From JAJDAT01 sp964344185 (GTDB lineage Bacteria; Nitrospinota; Nitrospinia; Nitrospinales; JAJDAT01), in the NCBI GenBank assembly GCA_964344185.1, contig CAYFMN010000016.1, forward strand, positions 1 to 64,000: a stretch of 64,000 nt of DNA. The letters are read 5' to 3'. The notes under the pieces were generated by a model. It was not told the DNA's origin. It saw only the letters and a list, made by a program, of their open reading frames with translations, and did not search any database. Positions 1 to 7,852 of the stretch are shown one piece after another; the first letter of the stretch is position 1; each line of letters opens with the position of its first letter. Position numbers and translations under genes: made by a program.

Positions 1-118
1 ATTTCCAGTTTCTTAAGCAATCAACACGGAAACCGGGTCTGGCGCTCTGAATGACTGGTCGTGGGGATTGGTTTTGACTAAGGTTATTTTTGTTTGGCGA
101 TTATTTTTCTATTCTAAA
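1..118. repeat. Decayed dispersed repeat
   Basis: Contains GGGTCTGG at 35-42 and a 3' block ending in TTTTTCTATTCTAAAA. Both elements recur in the same order in the repeat island at 18345-18650. No open reading frame is supported here. It is one member of a family of degenerate intergenic repeats scattered through the window. Confidence 0.6.
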
Positions 119-407
119 AACAGAGCGGCGATTACACTTCGATAAAATCAATTTGACAGCCTTTTAATCCGCTCAATATTGTTGGAATTTTTTTCCTTCA
201 ATAGAACATCAACTGTATATTTTTTTTAAATATTTTAAAATTTTACAAATCCCTCTCAATACGTTAAAATAGTAAATATTTGTTTTTTTGTGAGTTACTT
301 GCTATTTTAACTCCCTTTTCCTTATGGTATGAAAATTGTATCACTCTTTAATTGAATCCCACTGAAAAGCATTTAGACCAAAAAACGTTCAAAAAAGTGT
401 CCAGATC
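119..407. other. AT-rich intergenic region
   Basis: About 290 bases without a convincing gene. It is very AT-rich, with long A and T runs around 215-290. It may hold the promoter of the small frame at 408, but no -35/-10 pair stands out. Confidence 0.5.
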
Positions 408-590
408 ATGAAGAAAAGAACATTTATCGGCAAATCCACAAACAATGATCCTTACTCAAACAAGTTTTTCAACTTTGATCAAGATTCGTTTGGACCCAGC
501 TTATCTCCCGAATTCAACTCCTGGTACAAGAAACGAATTCAAACAAGTCTATTCGATAAGCTGAAACTAATTAAAAAACGAGGCGGTTAA
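408..590 (+). CDS. Small hypothetical protein (60 aa)
   Basis: A short frame starting at ATG and ending in a Lys/Arg-rich tail, with no recognised domain, signal peptide or membrane segment. The composition (many Asn, Ser, Phe, Lys) is compatible with a real small protein, but there is no clear Shine-Dalgarno sequence before the ATG and no operon partner. The flanks are AT-rich or repeat-derived. It could be spurious. Confidence 0.35.
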   Translation: MKKRTFIGKSTNNDPYSNKFFNFDQDSFGPSLSPEFNSWYKKRIQTSLFDKLKLIKKRGG

Positions 591-648
591 TTTTTTTACC
601 CATATACTCTCACCTTTAATCGTCACTTAGACAAGTCCAGCCCAAACA

Positions 649-800
649 TGGGGTTTATTTTATCGAATCGAGGCGAGATTCTTCACCGATATTAAAATAT
701 CGGTTCTGAATGACACGCGAGAGGGAACTTTGAAACTCCAGTTCCTTTAACAATTAACGGGTGAAACCTGTCGGACGCTCAATGTGACATTCTTTTAAGT
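649..800. repeat. Dispersed repeat island (families A and C)
   Basis: Positions 665-720 hold a copy of repeat A: a GAATCGAGGCGAGAT head, a palindromic core (CCGATAT..ATATCGG) and a TGACACGC tail. Related copies lie at 19279-19325, 19679-19740 and 60191-60251. It is followed by a block with AGTTCCTTTAA and CTCAATGTGACAT, which recurs at 18345-18420 and 60255-60400. It sits at the 3' end of the redoxin gene. Confidence 0.7.
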
Positions 801-1456
801 TATTCATCCAGGAGAGTTTGGATGGAGCCTTCAAGGTCGTGGCCGGAACCAAAATAGTGGTACCGGATATATCCCTGTTTATCGATGATCAATGTGGTGG
901 GGGTGCCGCGCATTCGGAACTTGTCAAACGTGCGCGCTTCAAATTTCTTACTCTTAAAATAGTTCGTTACCTGCGATTTAATTTGCGTTCGCATACTCTC
1001 CGCCAACTCATCCCAGTTCGGAAAATCGCGGCTTATGAAATCATCTACGTTTTTCTCTAAATTAGCGGGATCTGAAGGAACGAGTTTATCCCAGGCGACG
1101 GGGAACGGTATTCGATATTCTAAGCGTCCGGTGGGTAATTGTCCTTGCAACGTCAAATGGTTCAAGGTTTCGCCAACCACTTCGCCGTTTTCTAACAGTT
1201 TTTTCAGGTTTTCCAGGTTGTTGAAGTTGTAATCTTCGAAGGCGGTGGCGACGCCCCAAAACAAAACGTTCTGTTCTTTAAATTTTTGGTACGCTTGGAT
1301 CGCTTCGGGAAGGGCTCCTATAAAGCATCCTGGGCAGTTGACCTGGAATACTTCGACGACGATGACTTTGCCGCGCTCCTGGTCAATATTCGTCGGCTCT
1401 CCTTGAAACCATTGATCGACTTCGATATTGGGGCATAAAACCTTAGCTTCCTGCAT
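800..1456 (-). CDS. Redoxin / TlpA-like thioredoxin-fold protein
   Basis: 218 aa with a thioredoxin fold. An N-terminal VNCPGC motif (about residues 39-44) supplies a CxxC redox pair. The C-terminal RGTPTTLIIDKQG (cis-Pro loop and following strand) is typical of redoxin and TlpA-family thiol oxidoreductases. A roughly 70-residue insertion separates the two, longer than in classical thioredoxin. There is no signal peptide, so it probably acts in the cytoplasm as a thiol-disulfide reductase or peroxidase-like protein; the substrate is not visible. Its ATG overlaps the end of the upstream lipoprotein gene by 14 bases, so the two are almost certainly co-transcribed and translationally coupled. 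Confidence 0.85.
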   Translation of the reverse strand: MQEAKVLCPNIEVDQWFQGEPTNIDQERGKVIVVEVFQVNCPGCFIGALPEAIQAYQKFKEQNVLFWGVATAFEDYNFNNLENLKKLLENGEVVGETLNHLTLQGQLPTGRLEYRIPFPVAWDKLVPSDPANLEKNVDDFISRDFPNWDELAESMRTQIKSQVTNYFKSKKFEARTFDKFRMRGTPTTLIIDKQGYIRYHYFGSGHDLEGSIQTLLDE

Positions 1457-2273
1457 AATTGTCTTTTTGAATCAGAACCAGCAATTTCTCGATCAGTTTT
1501 CTATCTTTTGGTCTCATGTATTTTGCCAAGGCTCTTTGCAGTTCGTAAATCGCTTTACTCTTTCGACTGGTTTCATTATATACCATCCCAAGCATGACAT
1601 AAGCGATTGGCCACTTATCGCCATTTGGATACTTGGAGGCGATCAGATCAAACGTCTTCGCCGCTTTATCGTATTTCTTCAATTTATAGTAGGACGTCCC
1701 TATTCCAAAATGAATGTTATCCATTAAGAAATAAGGGGGCTTCTTTTTTAACAACTTTTTAAAGCTTTTTATACTGTTTTTATAATCGCCTTTTTTAAAC
1801 AATAAAACGGCTTCGGAATATTCGTCTGGATCAAACGGCTTTTGCAACTCCAGATACCGATCATATTTTTTGAAATCGGCGTCTAGTCCCAATCCGGTGG
1901 TTTTGACGGACGCCATTTCGGTTTTTATTCGTTTGAAATCGTCGAGAACGTTCAAAATCCCAGATTTCGCCTGTAAAACGACGCCTTTTAATTGAGGCTC
2001 CACGGAGTTTGCCGAGGCTTGAACGATTTGGAGTCCTTCTCTCAAGTCTTCGTTGTCAAAAAACCGTTGCTCGATCAAGTAGGCGATTTCATCCAGGGTT
2101 TGCTGCCTTTCCCTGCGCAAAGCAAGCTCTTTCCGGGTGGCGGGTTTCCACGCGTACATCTCCGGCGGACCGCGAAATCTGTCGTCCATTGGCAACCGTA
2201 TATGCGTCGTTCCACAACCATAAGAGGCGCAAACGAGGACAAATATTAAAATCTTTTTAAAATTTCTTGTCAT
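1443..2273 (-). CDS. TPR-containing lipoprotein
   Basis: 276 aa. The N-terminus has a basic start, a hydrophobic stretch and a Cys at about residue 20 preceded by Ala-Ser-Tyr-Gly, a slightly non-canonical lipobox. The C-terminal half (about 150-260) has at least three TPR-like helical pairs (GDYKNSIKSFKKLL, KKYDKAAKTFDLIASKYPNG, SRKSKAIYELQRAL), resembling the YbgF/CpoB C-terminal arrangement. The middle is probably helical or coiled-coil. It is likely an envelope scaffold lipoprotein. It is the first gene of a two-gene unit with the redoxin. The exact role is unknown. Confidence 0.75.
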   Translation of the reverse strand: MTRNFKKILIFVLVCASYGCGTTHIRLPMDDRFRGPPEMYAWKPATRKELALRRERQQTLDEIAYLIEQRFFDNEDLREGLQIVQASANSVEPQLKGVVLQAKSGILNVLDDFKRIKTEMASVKTTGLGLDADFKKYDRYLELQKPFDPDEYSEAVLLFKKGDYKNSIKSFKKLLKKKPPYFLMDNIHFGIGTSYYKLKKYDKAAKTFDLIASKYPNGDKWPIAYVMLGMVYNETSRKSKAIYELQRALAKYMRPKDRKLIEKLLVLIQKDNYAGS

Positions 2274-2351
2274 AAAAACCTATATAATTATAATCTTAAC
2301 GGTATTTTCCGTAACATAATAAACCCTTAATTTTTAAGTTTTTTAGTAAAA

Positions 2352-3320
2352 ATGGCAGATTATTACAAAATTCTTGGAGTTGATCGAAACGCTTCGGAAT
2401 CTGAGATAAAAAAGGCTTTTCGAAAAAAGGCGATGGATTTCCATCCGGATCGCAATAAAGACAACCCAAAAGCCGAGGAAAAATTCAAGGAAGTCAACGA
2501 GGCTTACGCCGTTTTAGGCGATAAGGAAAAGAAAAAGCAATACGACCAATTTGGCGCAGACGGGTTTCGGCAAAGATTTTCTAAGGACGATATTTTTAGC
2601 GGCTTTGACATGGACGATATTCTTAGAAACTTTGGCGGTATGGGCGGCGGTCCAGGCGGCCCCGGCGGTCCTTTTGGAGGAAACTTTGACCAATTCGCCG
2701 ACCCTTTCAGGCAAATGTTTGGCGGCGGTTTTGGCGGCGGCCCACGAGGGGGACCTGGAAGAGGTCCCAGAGGTCACCCTGGAGGTCCGCCTAATCAACC
2801 TCCGTCTAAAGGCAAAGATATAGAACAGGAAATGGTTTTGGATTTTGAGGAAGCCATTAAAGGCACGGAAAAAGTGCTTAATTTAAGGCGCAACGGCAAA
2901 CTGGAAAGCAACAGCGTTAAAATACCGCCGGGAATTGAAAATGGCATGAAATTGCGGCTTGCCGGCAAGGGATACCCAAGTCCTTTGGGTAATAACCCGG
3001 GCGATATTCTTCTAAAAATCAAGATCCGAAATCATCCGATTTTCAGACGCGAAGGCCAAAATATTGTTTTAGATAAGGAAATCAGCTTAACCGACGCTAT
3101 ATTGGGAACCACTATTGAAGCGCAAACTCTTGACGGCAATAAGAGCGTCAAAGTGCCCCCTGGATCTCAAAACAATTCCAAATTGAGGTTAAAGGGATTG
3201 GGAGTGCCGGGTAAAAGTGGATCAGGCGACCAATACATAAACCTTAAGATAAAAGTTCCTCAAAATTTGACGGATGAGCAGTTGGATTTGGTGCAACGGT
3301 TGAAGGTTGCGGGGTTGTAG
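2352..3320 (+). CDS. DnaJ-class co-chaperone, CbpA-like (no zinc finger)
   Basis: 322 aa. The J domain occupies about residues 3-68, with the HPD tripeptide that stimulates DnaK ATPase. Next comes a long Gly/Pro/Phe-rich linker (about 95-150), then the two C-terminal substrate-binding beta domains. The CxxCxGxG zinc-finger repeats of true DnaJ are absent, so this is a type II J protein like CbpA. The linker is unusually rich in GGPGG and GGG runs. It starts at ATG and is divergent from the lipoprotein gene upstream. No grpE or dnaK is adjacent. Confidence 0.92.
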   Translation: MADYYKILGVDRNASESEIKKAFRKKAMDFHPDRNKDNPKAEEKFKEVNEAYAVLGDKEKKKQYDQFGADGFRQRFSKDDIFSGFDMDDILRNFGGMGGGPGGPGGPFGGNFDQFADPFRQMFGGGFGGGPRGGPGRGPRGHPGGPPNQPPSKGKDIEQEMVLDFEEAIKGTEKVLNLRRNGKLESNSVKIPPGIENGMKLRLAGKGYPSPLGNNPGDILLKIKIRNHPIFRREGQNIVLDKEISLTDAILGTTIEAQTLDGNKSVKVPPGSQNNSKLRLKGLGVPGKSGSGDQYINLKIKVPQNLTDEQLDLVQRLKVAGL

Positions 3321-3347
3321 AAAATAAATATAAAATCAAAATCATGG

Positions 3348-3376
3348 AACCGCTAAGACGCAGAGAACGCAAAGAA
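3348..3376. repeat. Left inverted repeat flanking the GxxExxY gene
   Basis: The motif AACCGCTAAGACGCAGAG continues to 3376. It is the reverse complement, with about two mismatches in 28, of 3762-3789 after the gene. It ends seven bases before the ATG at 3384. A decayed solo relative lies at 18108-18137. Confidence 0.85.
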
Positions 3377-3383
3377 AGCTAAG

Positions 3384-3761
3384 ATGGATGAAAACGAATG
3401 GTCTGGTAAAATAATAGGAGCTTGTATTGAAGTTCATCGAACTCTTGGCCCTGGGTTATTAGAGAATATTTATCAGCAATGTTTGGCGCACGAATTGTCA
3501 TTGCAGGGTATTCCTTTTCAAAAAGAGTTATCTAAACCTATCTCTTATAAAGACATGTCAATAGAATGTGGTCTCCGCTTGGATTTTTTAGTGGACGAAC
3601 GAGTCATTATTGAGTTAAAGGCTGTAGAAAGTTTATTACCTGTTCATAAAGCTCAAATTATAACTTACTTAAAACTTACCGGTTATAAGTTAGGGCTTTT
3701 GATAAATTTTAATGTTCCTATACTCAAGAATGGGATTGAACGCGTCGCTCTCGATCTTTAA
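3384..3761 (+). CDS. GxxExxY family protein
   Basis: 125 aa matching the GxxExxY family: the name-giving motif is visible as GLLENIY at about residues 25-31, after VHRTLGPG. The middle carries LDFLVDERVIIELKA, the D...ExK pattern of the PD-(D/E)xK nuclease superfamily, followed by YLKLTGYKLGLLINF. The biochemical function of the family is not established. The gene sits exactly between two 28-base inverted repeats (3348-3376 and 3762-3789), the right one starting immediately after the stop codon. That suggests the gene and repeats move or spread as one unit. It is not obviously part of an operon. Confidence 0.9.
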   Translation: MDENEWSGKIIGACIEVHRTLGPGLLENIYQQCLAHELSLQGIPFQKELSKPISYKDMSIECGLRLDFLVDERVIIELKAVESLLPVHKAQIITYLKLTGYKLGLLINFNVPILKNGIERVALDL

Positions 3762-3789
3762 TTCTTTGCGTTCTCTGCGTCTCTGCGGT
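3762..3789. repeat. Right inverted repeat flanking the GxxExxY gene
   Basis: It starts directly after the TAA stop with TTCTTTGCGTTCTCTGCG and is the inverted partner of 3348-3376. The pair could form a long-range stem enclosing the whole gene. Confidence 0.85.
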
Positions 3790-3834
3790 AAATAGTTTTT
3801 AAAATTAATTTCAATTTTTAATAAAGTAAGGATT

Positions 3835-4134
3835 ATGGCTAAAGTACATTTTAAACCGGACAACATCACTCACGACGTTCCCGATGGGGACGCTTTAATT
3901 AAAGCCTGCGACGGCTTTGACGATATTTCCTTGTCATTTGGTTGCACCGAAGGCACTTGCGGCGTGTGCGAACTAACAATTGTGGAAGGCAGGGAAAATT
4001 GTTCCAAACCGAACGAAAACGAAACCGACTATCTCTACCCGGAAGACATTGACGAAGGCATGCGTCTGGGTTGCCAAATGCGGATATTAAAAGACGAAGT
4101 GACGCTTACCTGGAAGGGGAATCGGGCGAAGTAA
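3835..4134 (+). CDS. 2Fe-2S ferredoxin
   Basis: 99 aa, plant-type (beta-grasp) ferredoxin. The ligands appear as CTEGTCGVC (C-x4-C-x2-C) at about residues 42-50, with a fourth Cys in LGCQM near residue 81. This is the normal order for a [2Fe-2S] cluster. It is an acidic, soluble, cytoplasmic one-electron carrier. It begins with ATG after an AT-rich spacer containing TAAAGTAAGGAT, giving an AGGA Shine-Dalgarno. There is no adjacent reductase or oxygenase that names its partner. Confidence 0.92.
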   Translation: MAKVHFKPDNITHDVPDGDALIKACDGFDDISLSFGCTEGTCGVCELTIVEGRENCSKPNENETDYLYPEDIDEGMRLGCQMRILKDEVTLTWKGNRAK

Positions 4135-4205
4135 GAGACAATGATTTTATTGAAACGGGGCGACTCTTCGAGTACTTCAGCGCTGTAATCGAGCGACATT
4201 CAAAA

Positions 4206-4817
4206 TTAATCGTTCCACTTCCAGTTGTCGGGGTCGTTGATGCCGGGTTGCCAAAGGGTTTCTTCTTCTCCCATTGCAGCGCCTACCCAACGACCAAAAA
4301 CAAACAGCGCATCGGATAATCGATTTACATAGGGCAACACATAGGGTCCTATTTCTTCCTCTCTACTCAATCGAACAATTTCTCTTTCCGCTCTTCTACA
4401 AACGGTACGACTTTGATGCAAGTACGAATTGACGATGCCCCCCCCGGGCAAAATAAAACTTTTCAACGGTTCCAGGTCTTCGTTCATTTCGTCAATAACA
4501 TTTTCAAGCCATAAAACGTTGCTTTCTTTTAAGGTAAGGTCGCTCTCTTTTTTAAAATCGGGTTTGGTAGCCAACTCGGCGCCAACATCAAACAATCTTT
4601 GTTGGATATTGGCCAGGATCAAATCAAATTTATCTCGCTTAACAGATTTTTCTTTTTGGGAGTTAAAATGTCGAACCAATCCGATGACGCTGTTTAGCTC
4701 GTCGATGGTTCCATAAGATTCTATCCTGGGATGATCTTTGCCTATTCGACCTCCCCTGCCTAAGCCTGTTTCCCCAGCGTCTCCGGTTTTTGTATATACT
4801 TTATTGATATTAAACAA
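4206..4817 (-). CDS. Cob(I)alamin adenosyltransferase, PduO type
   Basis: 203 aa. It transfers adenosyl from ATP to cob(I)alamin to make coenzyme B12. The N-terminal VYTKTGDAGETGLGRGGRI is the ATP-binding signature of the PduO/MMAB family; SYGTIDELNSVIGL and LSRLS/NRLSDALFVFGRW-type helices follow. The length fits the family. The start is a TTG at 4817 supported by an AGGAGA Shine-Dalgarno seven bases upstream, and no in-frame ATG precedes the ATP motif. It is convergent with the ferredoxin gene and divergent from the pyrimidine operon. It implies that the cell makes or salvages B12. Confidence 0.92.
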   Translation of the reverse strand: MFNINKVYTKTGDAGETGLGRGGRIGKDHPRIESYGTIDELNSVIGLVRHFNSQKEKSVKRDKFDLILANIQQRLFDVGAELATKPDFKKESDLTLKESNVLWLENVIDEMNEDLEPLKSFILPGGGIVNSYLHQSRTVCRRAEREIVRLSREEEIGPYVLPYVNRLSDALFVFGRWVGAAMGEEETLWQPGINDPDNWKWND

Positions 4818-4876
4818 GTTGTGTCTCCTATACTGTTTTCCCCTTATTGTCGGCTATTTTACTTGAGAATTAAACC

Positions 4877-4904
4877 TTGACTCGCGCGCCTACTCTGTTA
4901 ATAT
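4877..4904 (+). promoter_or_regulatory. Promoter of the pyr operon
   Basis: A -35 TTGACT (4877-4882) and a -10 TAATAT (4899-4904) are separated by 16 bases, a good sigma70-type match. The predicted start near 4911 gives a leader of about 180 nt before pyrR, enough to hold the PyrR loop and terminator listed below. Confidence 0.7.
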
Positions 4905-4970
4905 TGTTTCAAATTTAAGGGGAATTTCCAGATTCGATACCTTGAAATTTCCAATAAGAATTTCTTTAAA

Positions 4971-4988
4971 ACAATCCCGCGAGATTGT
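4971..4988 (+). promoter_or_regulatory. PyrR-binding loop (anti-antiterminator)
   Basis: The stem-loop ACAATCCCGCGAGATTGT contains AATCCCGCGAGATT. It matches the known PyrR-recognition consensus ARUCCNGNGAGGYU at every fixed base but one. The ACAATC/GATTGT arms pair. It lies in the leader between the promoter and a terminator, directly ahead of pyrR, the arrangement used for UMP-dependent attenuation in Bacillus. Confidence 0.75.
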
Positions 4989-5021
4989 TAAGGAACTTAC
5001 CAAGAGTGAAATACGCTATTC

Positions 5022-5063
5022 TACCACCTCCTCCTGCACTTAAAAAAGAGGGGGTATTTTTTT
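5022..5063 (+). terminator. Attenuator terminator of the pyr leader
   Basis: The stem TACCACCTC (5022-5030) pairs with GAGGGGGTA (5048-5056) with one mismatch. A run of seven T follows (5057-5063). It lies 30 bases before the pyrR start. With the upstream PyrR loop it makes a complete attenuation leader. Confidence 0.75.
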
Positions 5064-5094
5064 GCCTTTTTTTGGTTCCTTCCAGTAAAAACTT

Positions 5095-5631
5095 ATGAAT
5101 CCCATCGTTTTGAATTCACAACAAATTTCCAGGGCTATCAGCCGTATCGCTCATGAAATTGTCGAAAAAAATTCTGGTTGCGACGGTTTAGCTTTAGTAG
5201 GAATACGGACTCGCGGAGTTCCGTTTGCAAAACGTTTGCAAACAAAAATTAAATCTATTGAAAACGTTACTCTCCAGTTGGGGATTTTAGATATTACGCT
5301 ATACAGGGACGATATCCAAACCGGAAAAGCGAACCCGGAAATAAGAAGCACTGAGATTCCTTTTCCCGTTGAAAAAACCAAAATTGTGCTGTGCGACGAC
5401 GTGCTGTTTACCGGTCGAACCATAAGAGCCGCTATTGACGAGTTGATGGATTTTGGAAGACCGGCCAGCGTACAACTGGCGACCCTTATAGACAGAGGGC
5501 ACAGGGAGTTGCCTATTCGACCGGATTATGTCGGCAAAAACATTCCAACCAGCAAATCCCAACGAGTCGAAGTAAAACTCAAAGAAGAGGATGGAGAAGA
5601 CCTGGTGCTTCTGGTCTCCAAGCCAAAATAA
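5095..5631 (+). CDS. pyrR: Bifunctional pyr operon regulator / uracil phosphoribosyltransferase PyrR
   Basis: 178 aa, the normal PyrR length. The PRPP-binding motif VLCDDVLFTGRTI is at residues 98-110, inside a type I phosphoribosyltransferase fold. The C-terminal QRVEVKLKEEDGED is typical of the family. PyrR binds nascent pyr mRNA in the presence of UMP and also converts uracil plus PRPP to UMP. It is first in the pyrimidine operon, and a recognisable PyrR loop and terminator precede it, so autoregulated attenuation is likely. pyrB starts six bases after the stop. Confidence 0.96.
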   Translation: MNPIVLNSQQISRAISRIAHEIVEKNSGCDGLALVGIRTRGVPFAKRLQTKIKSIENVTLQLGILDITLYRDDIQTGKANPEIRSTEIPFPVEKTKIVLCDDVLFTGRTIRAAIDELMDFGRPASVQLATLIDRGHRELPIRPDYVGKNIPTSKSQRVEVKLKEEDGEDLVLLVSKPK

Positions 5632-5637
5632 AAATTT

Positions 5638-6573
5638 ATGGTATTTTCCCAAAAACATCTTCTAGGCATTAAAAGTCTATCAAAAGAAGATATTCTCGCC
5701 ATTTTGAATGCGGCTGATTCCTTCAAGGTTTATACCCAAAGAGACATTAAGAAAGTTCCTACCCTCCGTGGTAGAACGATTATCAATATGTTTTTTGAAC
5801 CAAGCACTCGCACCAGGACGTCGTTTGAAATTGCCGGTAAGCGAATGAGCGCAGACGTTATCAATATAGCCGGTTCCTCCAGCAGCGTCGTTAAAGGAGA
5901 AGCGTTAATTGATACAGTCAAAAACCTGGAAGCTATGAACTGCGACATCCTGATTATTCGTCATAGCGAAGCCGGAGCGGCGGAATTGGCTGCGCGATAT
6001 TTAAAGAATCCCGTAATTAACGCTGGCGACGGTTATCACGAACACCCAACGCAAGCGCTTTTAGATTTAATGACGATTCGAGATCATAAACAAACTTTAG
6101 ACGGGCTGAAAGTTTCCATAGTCGGCGATATTGCGCATAGCCGAGTCGCTCGCTCTAATATTTATGCGATGAGAACTTTGGGAATAGAGGTTTCCGTGGT
6201 CGGTCCTCCTACTATGATCCCTATAGACATTGAAAAAATGGGCGTAAAGGTTTTTCATAGTTTAGAAAAAGGCATTCAGGAAGCGGACGTTATTATGATG
6301 TTGCGTATTCAGATGGAAAGACAAAATAAAACGTTTTTCCCTACATTACGCGAATACTCTAATTTGTTTGGATTGAGTCTAAACAAGTTAAAAAAAGCAA
6401 AAAAAGACGTTCTTATTTTGCATCCTGGTCCCGTCAATCGCGGAGTGGAAATTTCTCCCGACGTGATTAACGGTCCTCATTCAGTGATATTGAACCAAGT
6501 AACCAACGGCGTGGCGATAAGAATGGCTCTTATGTATCTTTTATTAGGATTGAGCGATGAAACTGTTAATTAA
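5638..6573 (+). CDS. pyrB: Aspartate carbamoyltransferase catalytic subunit
   Basis: 311 aa. It condenses carbamoyl phosphate and aspartate to carbamoyl aspartate. The carbamoyl-phosphate motif FEPSTRTRTSF is at about residues 53-63. HPTQALLD and the C-terminal HPGPVNRGVEI motif are also present. No pyrI is nearby, and in the PyrR-type operons known elsewhere the catalytic trimer acts without a regulatory chain or with inactive PyrC. The 3' end overlaps pyrC by 17 bases, indicating translational coupling. Confidence 0.96.
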   Translation: MVFSQKHLLGIKSLSKEDILAILNAADSFKVYTQRDIKKVPTLRGRTIINMFFEPSTRTRTSFEIAGKRMSADVINIAGSSSSVVKGEALIDTVKNLEAMNCDILIIRHSEAGAAELAARYLKNPVINAGDGYHEHPTQALLDLMTIRDHKQTLDGLKVSIVGDIAHSRVARSNIYAMRTLGIEVSVVGPPTMIPIDIEKMGVKVFHSLEKGIQEADVIMMLRIQMERQNKTFFPTLREYSNLFGLSLNKLKKAKKDVLILHPGPVNRGVEISPDVINGPHSVILNQVTNGVAIRMALMYLLLGLSDETVN

Positions 6574-7837
6574 AAACGGTCGCGTAATCGACCCGGCTTC
6601 TGGAACTAATGAACTGCGCGATGTCGTTATTGATAAAGGTAAAATCTCTTCGGTCGAAAAAAAAGGTTCCGTATCCGAAGACGGTTTTAAAATAATCGAC
6701 GCTAAGGGTTGCGTTGTCGCTCCCGGATTTATCGATATGCACGTTCATTTTCGCGAACCTGGCTTTGAGTATAAAGAGACGATTGAGTCGGGAGCGGAAT
6801 CCGCCGCAGCCGGAGGCTTCACAACCGTTGCCGTAATGCCAAACACTAATCCCGTTAACGACGTGCGAACGGTGACTGAAATGATCGTCAACATCGCTAA
6901 AGCAAAAGCCGTTGTGAACGTTTTACCCATTGCCGCGATCACCAAGGGATTGAAGGGAGAAACGCTTTCTGAAATGGCCGACCTTAAAGACGCTGGAGCG
7001 GTCGCATTTTCAGACGACGGTATGCCCGTTTCCAGCAACGAGATCATGCGTCGCGCTTTAGAATACAGTCACATGCTTGATCTTCCTCTCATTCAACATA
7101 GCGAAATAAAAGACCTTACCAGGGGCGGCTGCATGAATGAAGGTTTGGTTTCTACCGAACTGGGCCTTGGCGGGATGCCGCGAGAAGCGGAAGATATTAT
7201 GGTGTATCGCGATATTTCTTTGCTGCCTCGCACCAAGGGACGGTTGCACGTCGCTCATATCAGCAGCGGCAATTCGGTTGAACTGGTCCGGCAGGCTAAA
7301 GCAAAAGGGCTTCCAGTAACCTGCGAAGTCGCCCCGCATCATTTCATATTGACCGACGAATGCGTTCGCAGTTACGACACCAACACTAAAATGAGTCCTC
7401 CTTTAAGGGAACAGTGGGACATTGACGCTATTAAAGAAGGATTACGCGACGATACTATCGATATTATCGCGACAGATCATGCTCCGCATGATATTGTCGA
7501 TAAGGAAGTTGAATACGCCAACGCTTGTTTTGGAATTGTGGGTCTGGAAACCGCCCTCCCCTTAACTTTAAAGTTAGTGGAGGAAGGAGTTCTTTCTATA
7601 GAAAAAGCCGTCGAGAAATTGACTTTAACTCCGGCTCAAATCTTTGACCTGGACAAAGGAACTTTAAAACCTGGGAGCGCGGCGGACGTGGTTATATTCG
7701 ATCCAGAAAAATCTTATAAAATAAACGCGGCGGAGTTTAAATCTAAAAGTAAAAATACTCCTTTTGACGGATGGGACGTGAAGGGACAAGTTATTCATAC
7801 CCTAGTGCAGGGTAAAATCGTTTATTCCAACACCTAA
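6557..7837 (+). CDS. pyrC: Dihydroorotase
   Basis: 426 aa, a type I (class I) amidohydrolase that closes carbamoyl aspartate to dihydroorotate. Metal ligands are visible: HVHFREPG near residue 61, the later HSE and HISS histidines, and the catalytic ATDHAPH. Because the HxH, His and Asp ligands are all kept, this is an active enzyme rather than the inactive pyrC' found beside some pyrB genes. The start overlaps pyrB; carA follows after a 15-base gap. Confidence 0.95.
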   Translation: MKLLIKNGRVIDPASGTNELRDVVIDKGKISSVEKKGSVSEDGFKIIDAKGCVVAPGFIDMHVHFREPGFEYKETIESGAESAAAGGFTTVAVMPNTNPVNDVRTVTEMIVNIAKAKAVVNVLPIAAITKGLKGETLSEMADLKDAGAVAFSDDGMPVSSNEIMRRALEYSHMLDLPLIQHSEIKDLTRGGCMNEGLVSTELGLGGMPREAEDIMVYRDISLLPRTKGRLHVAHISSGNSVELVRQAKAKGLPVTCEVAPHHFILTDECVRSYDTNTKMSPPLREQWDIDAIKEGLRDDTIDIIATDHAPHDIVDKEVEYANACFGIVGLETALPLTLKLVEEGVLSIEKAVEKLTLTPAQIFDLDKGTLKPGSAADVVIFDPEKSYKINAAEFKSKSKNTPFDGWDVKGQVIHTLVQGKIVYSNT

Positions 7838-7852
7838 TCGATTAATCAAAAT

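Noticed and set aside
1992..2260. Two plus-strand frames opposite the lipoprotein gene
   Set aside because: They are fully covered by the TPR lipoprotein on the other strand and have no ribosome site or domain.
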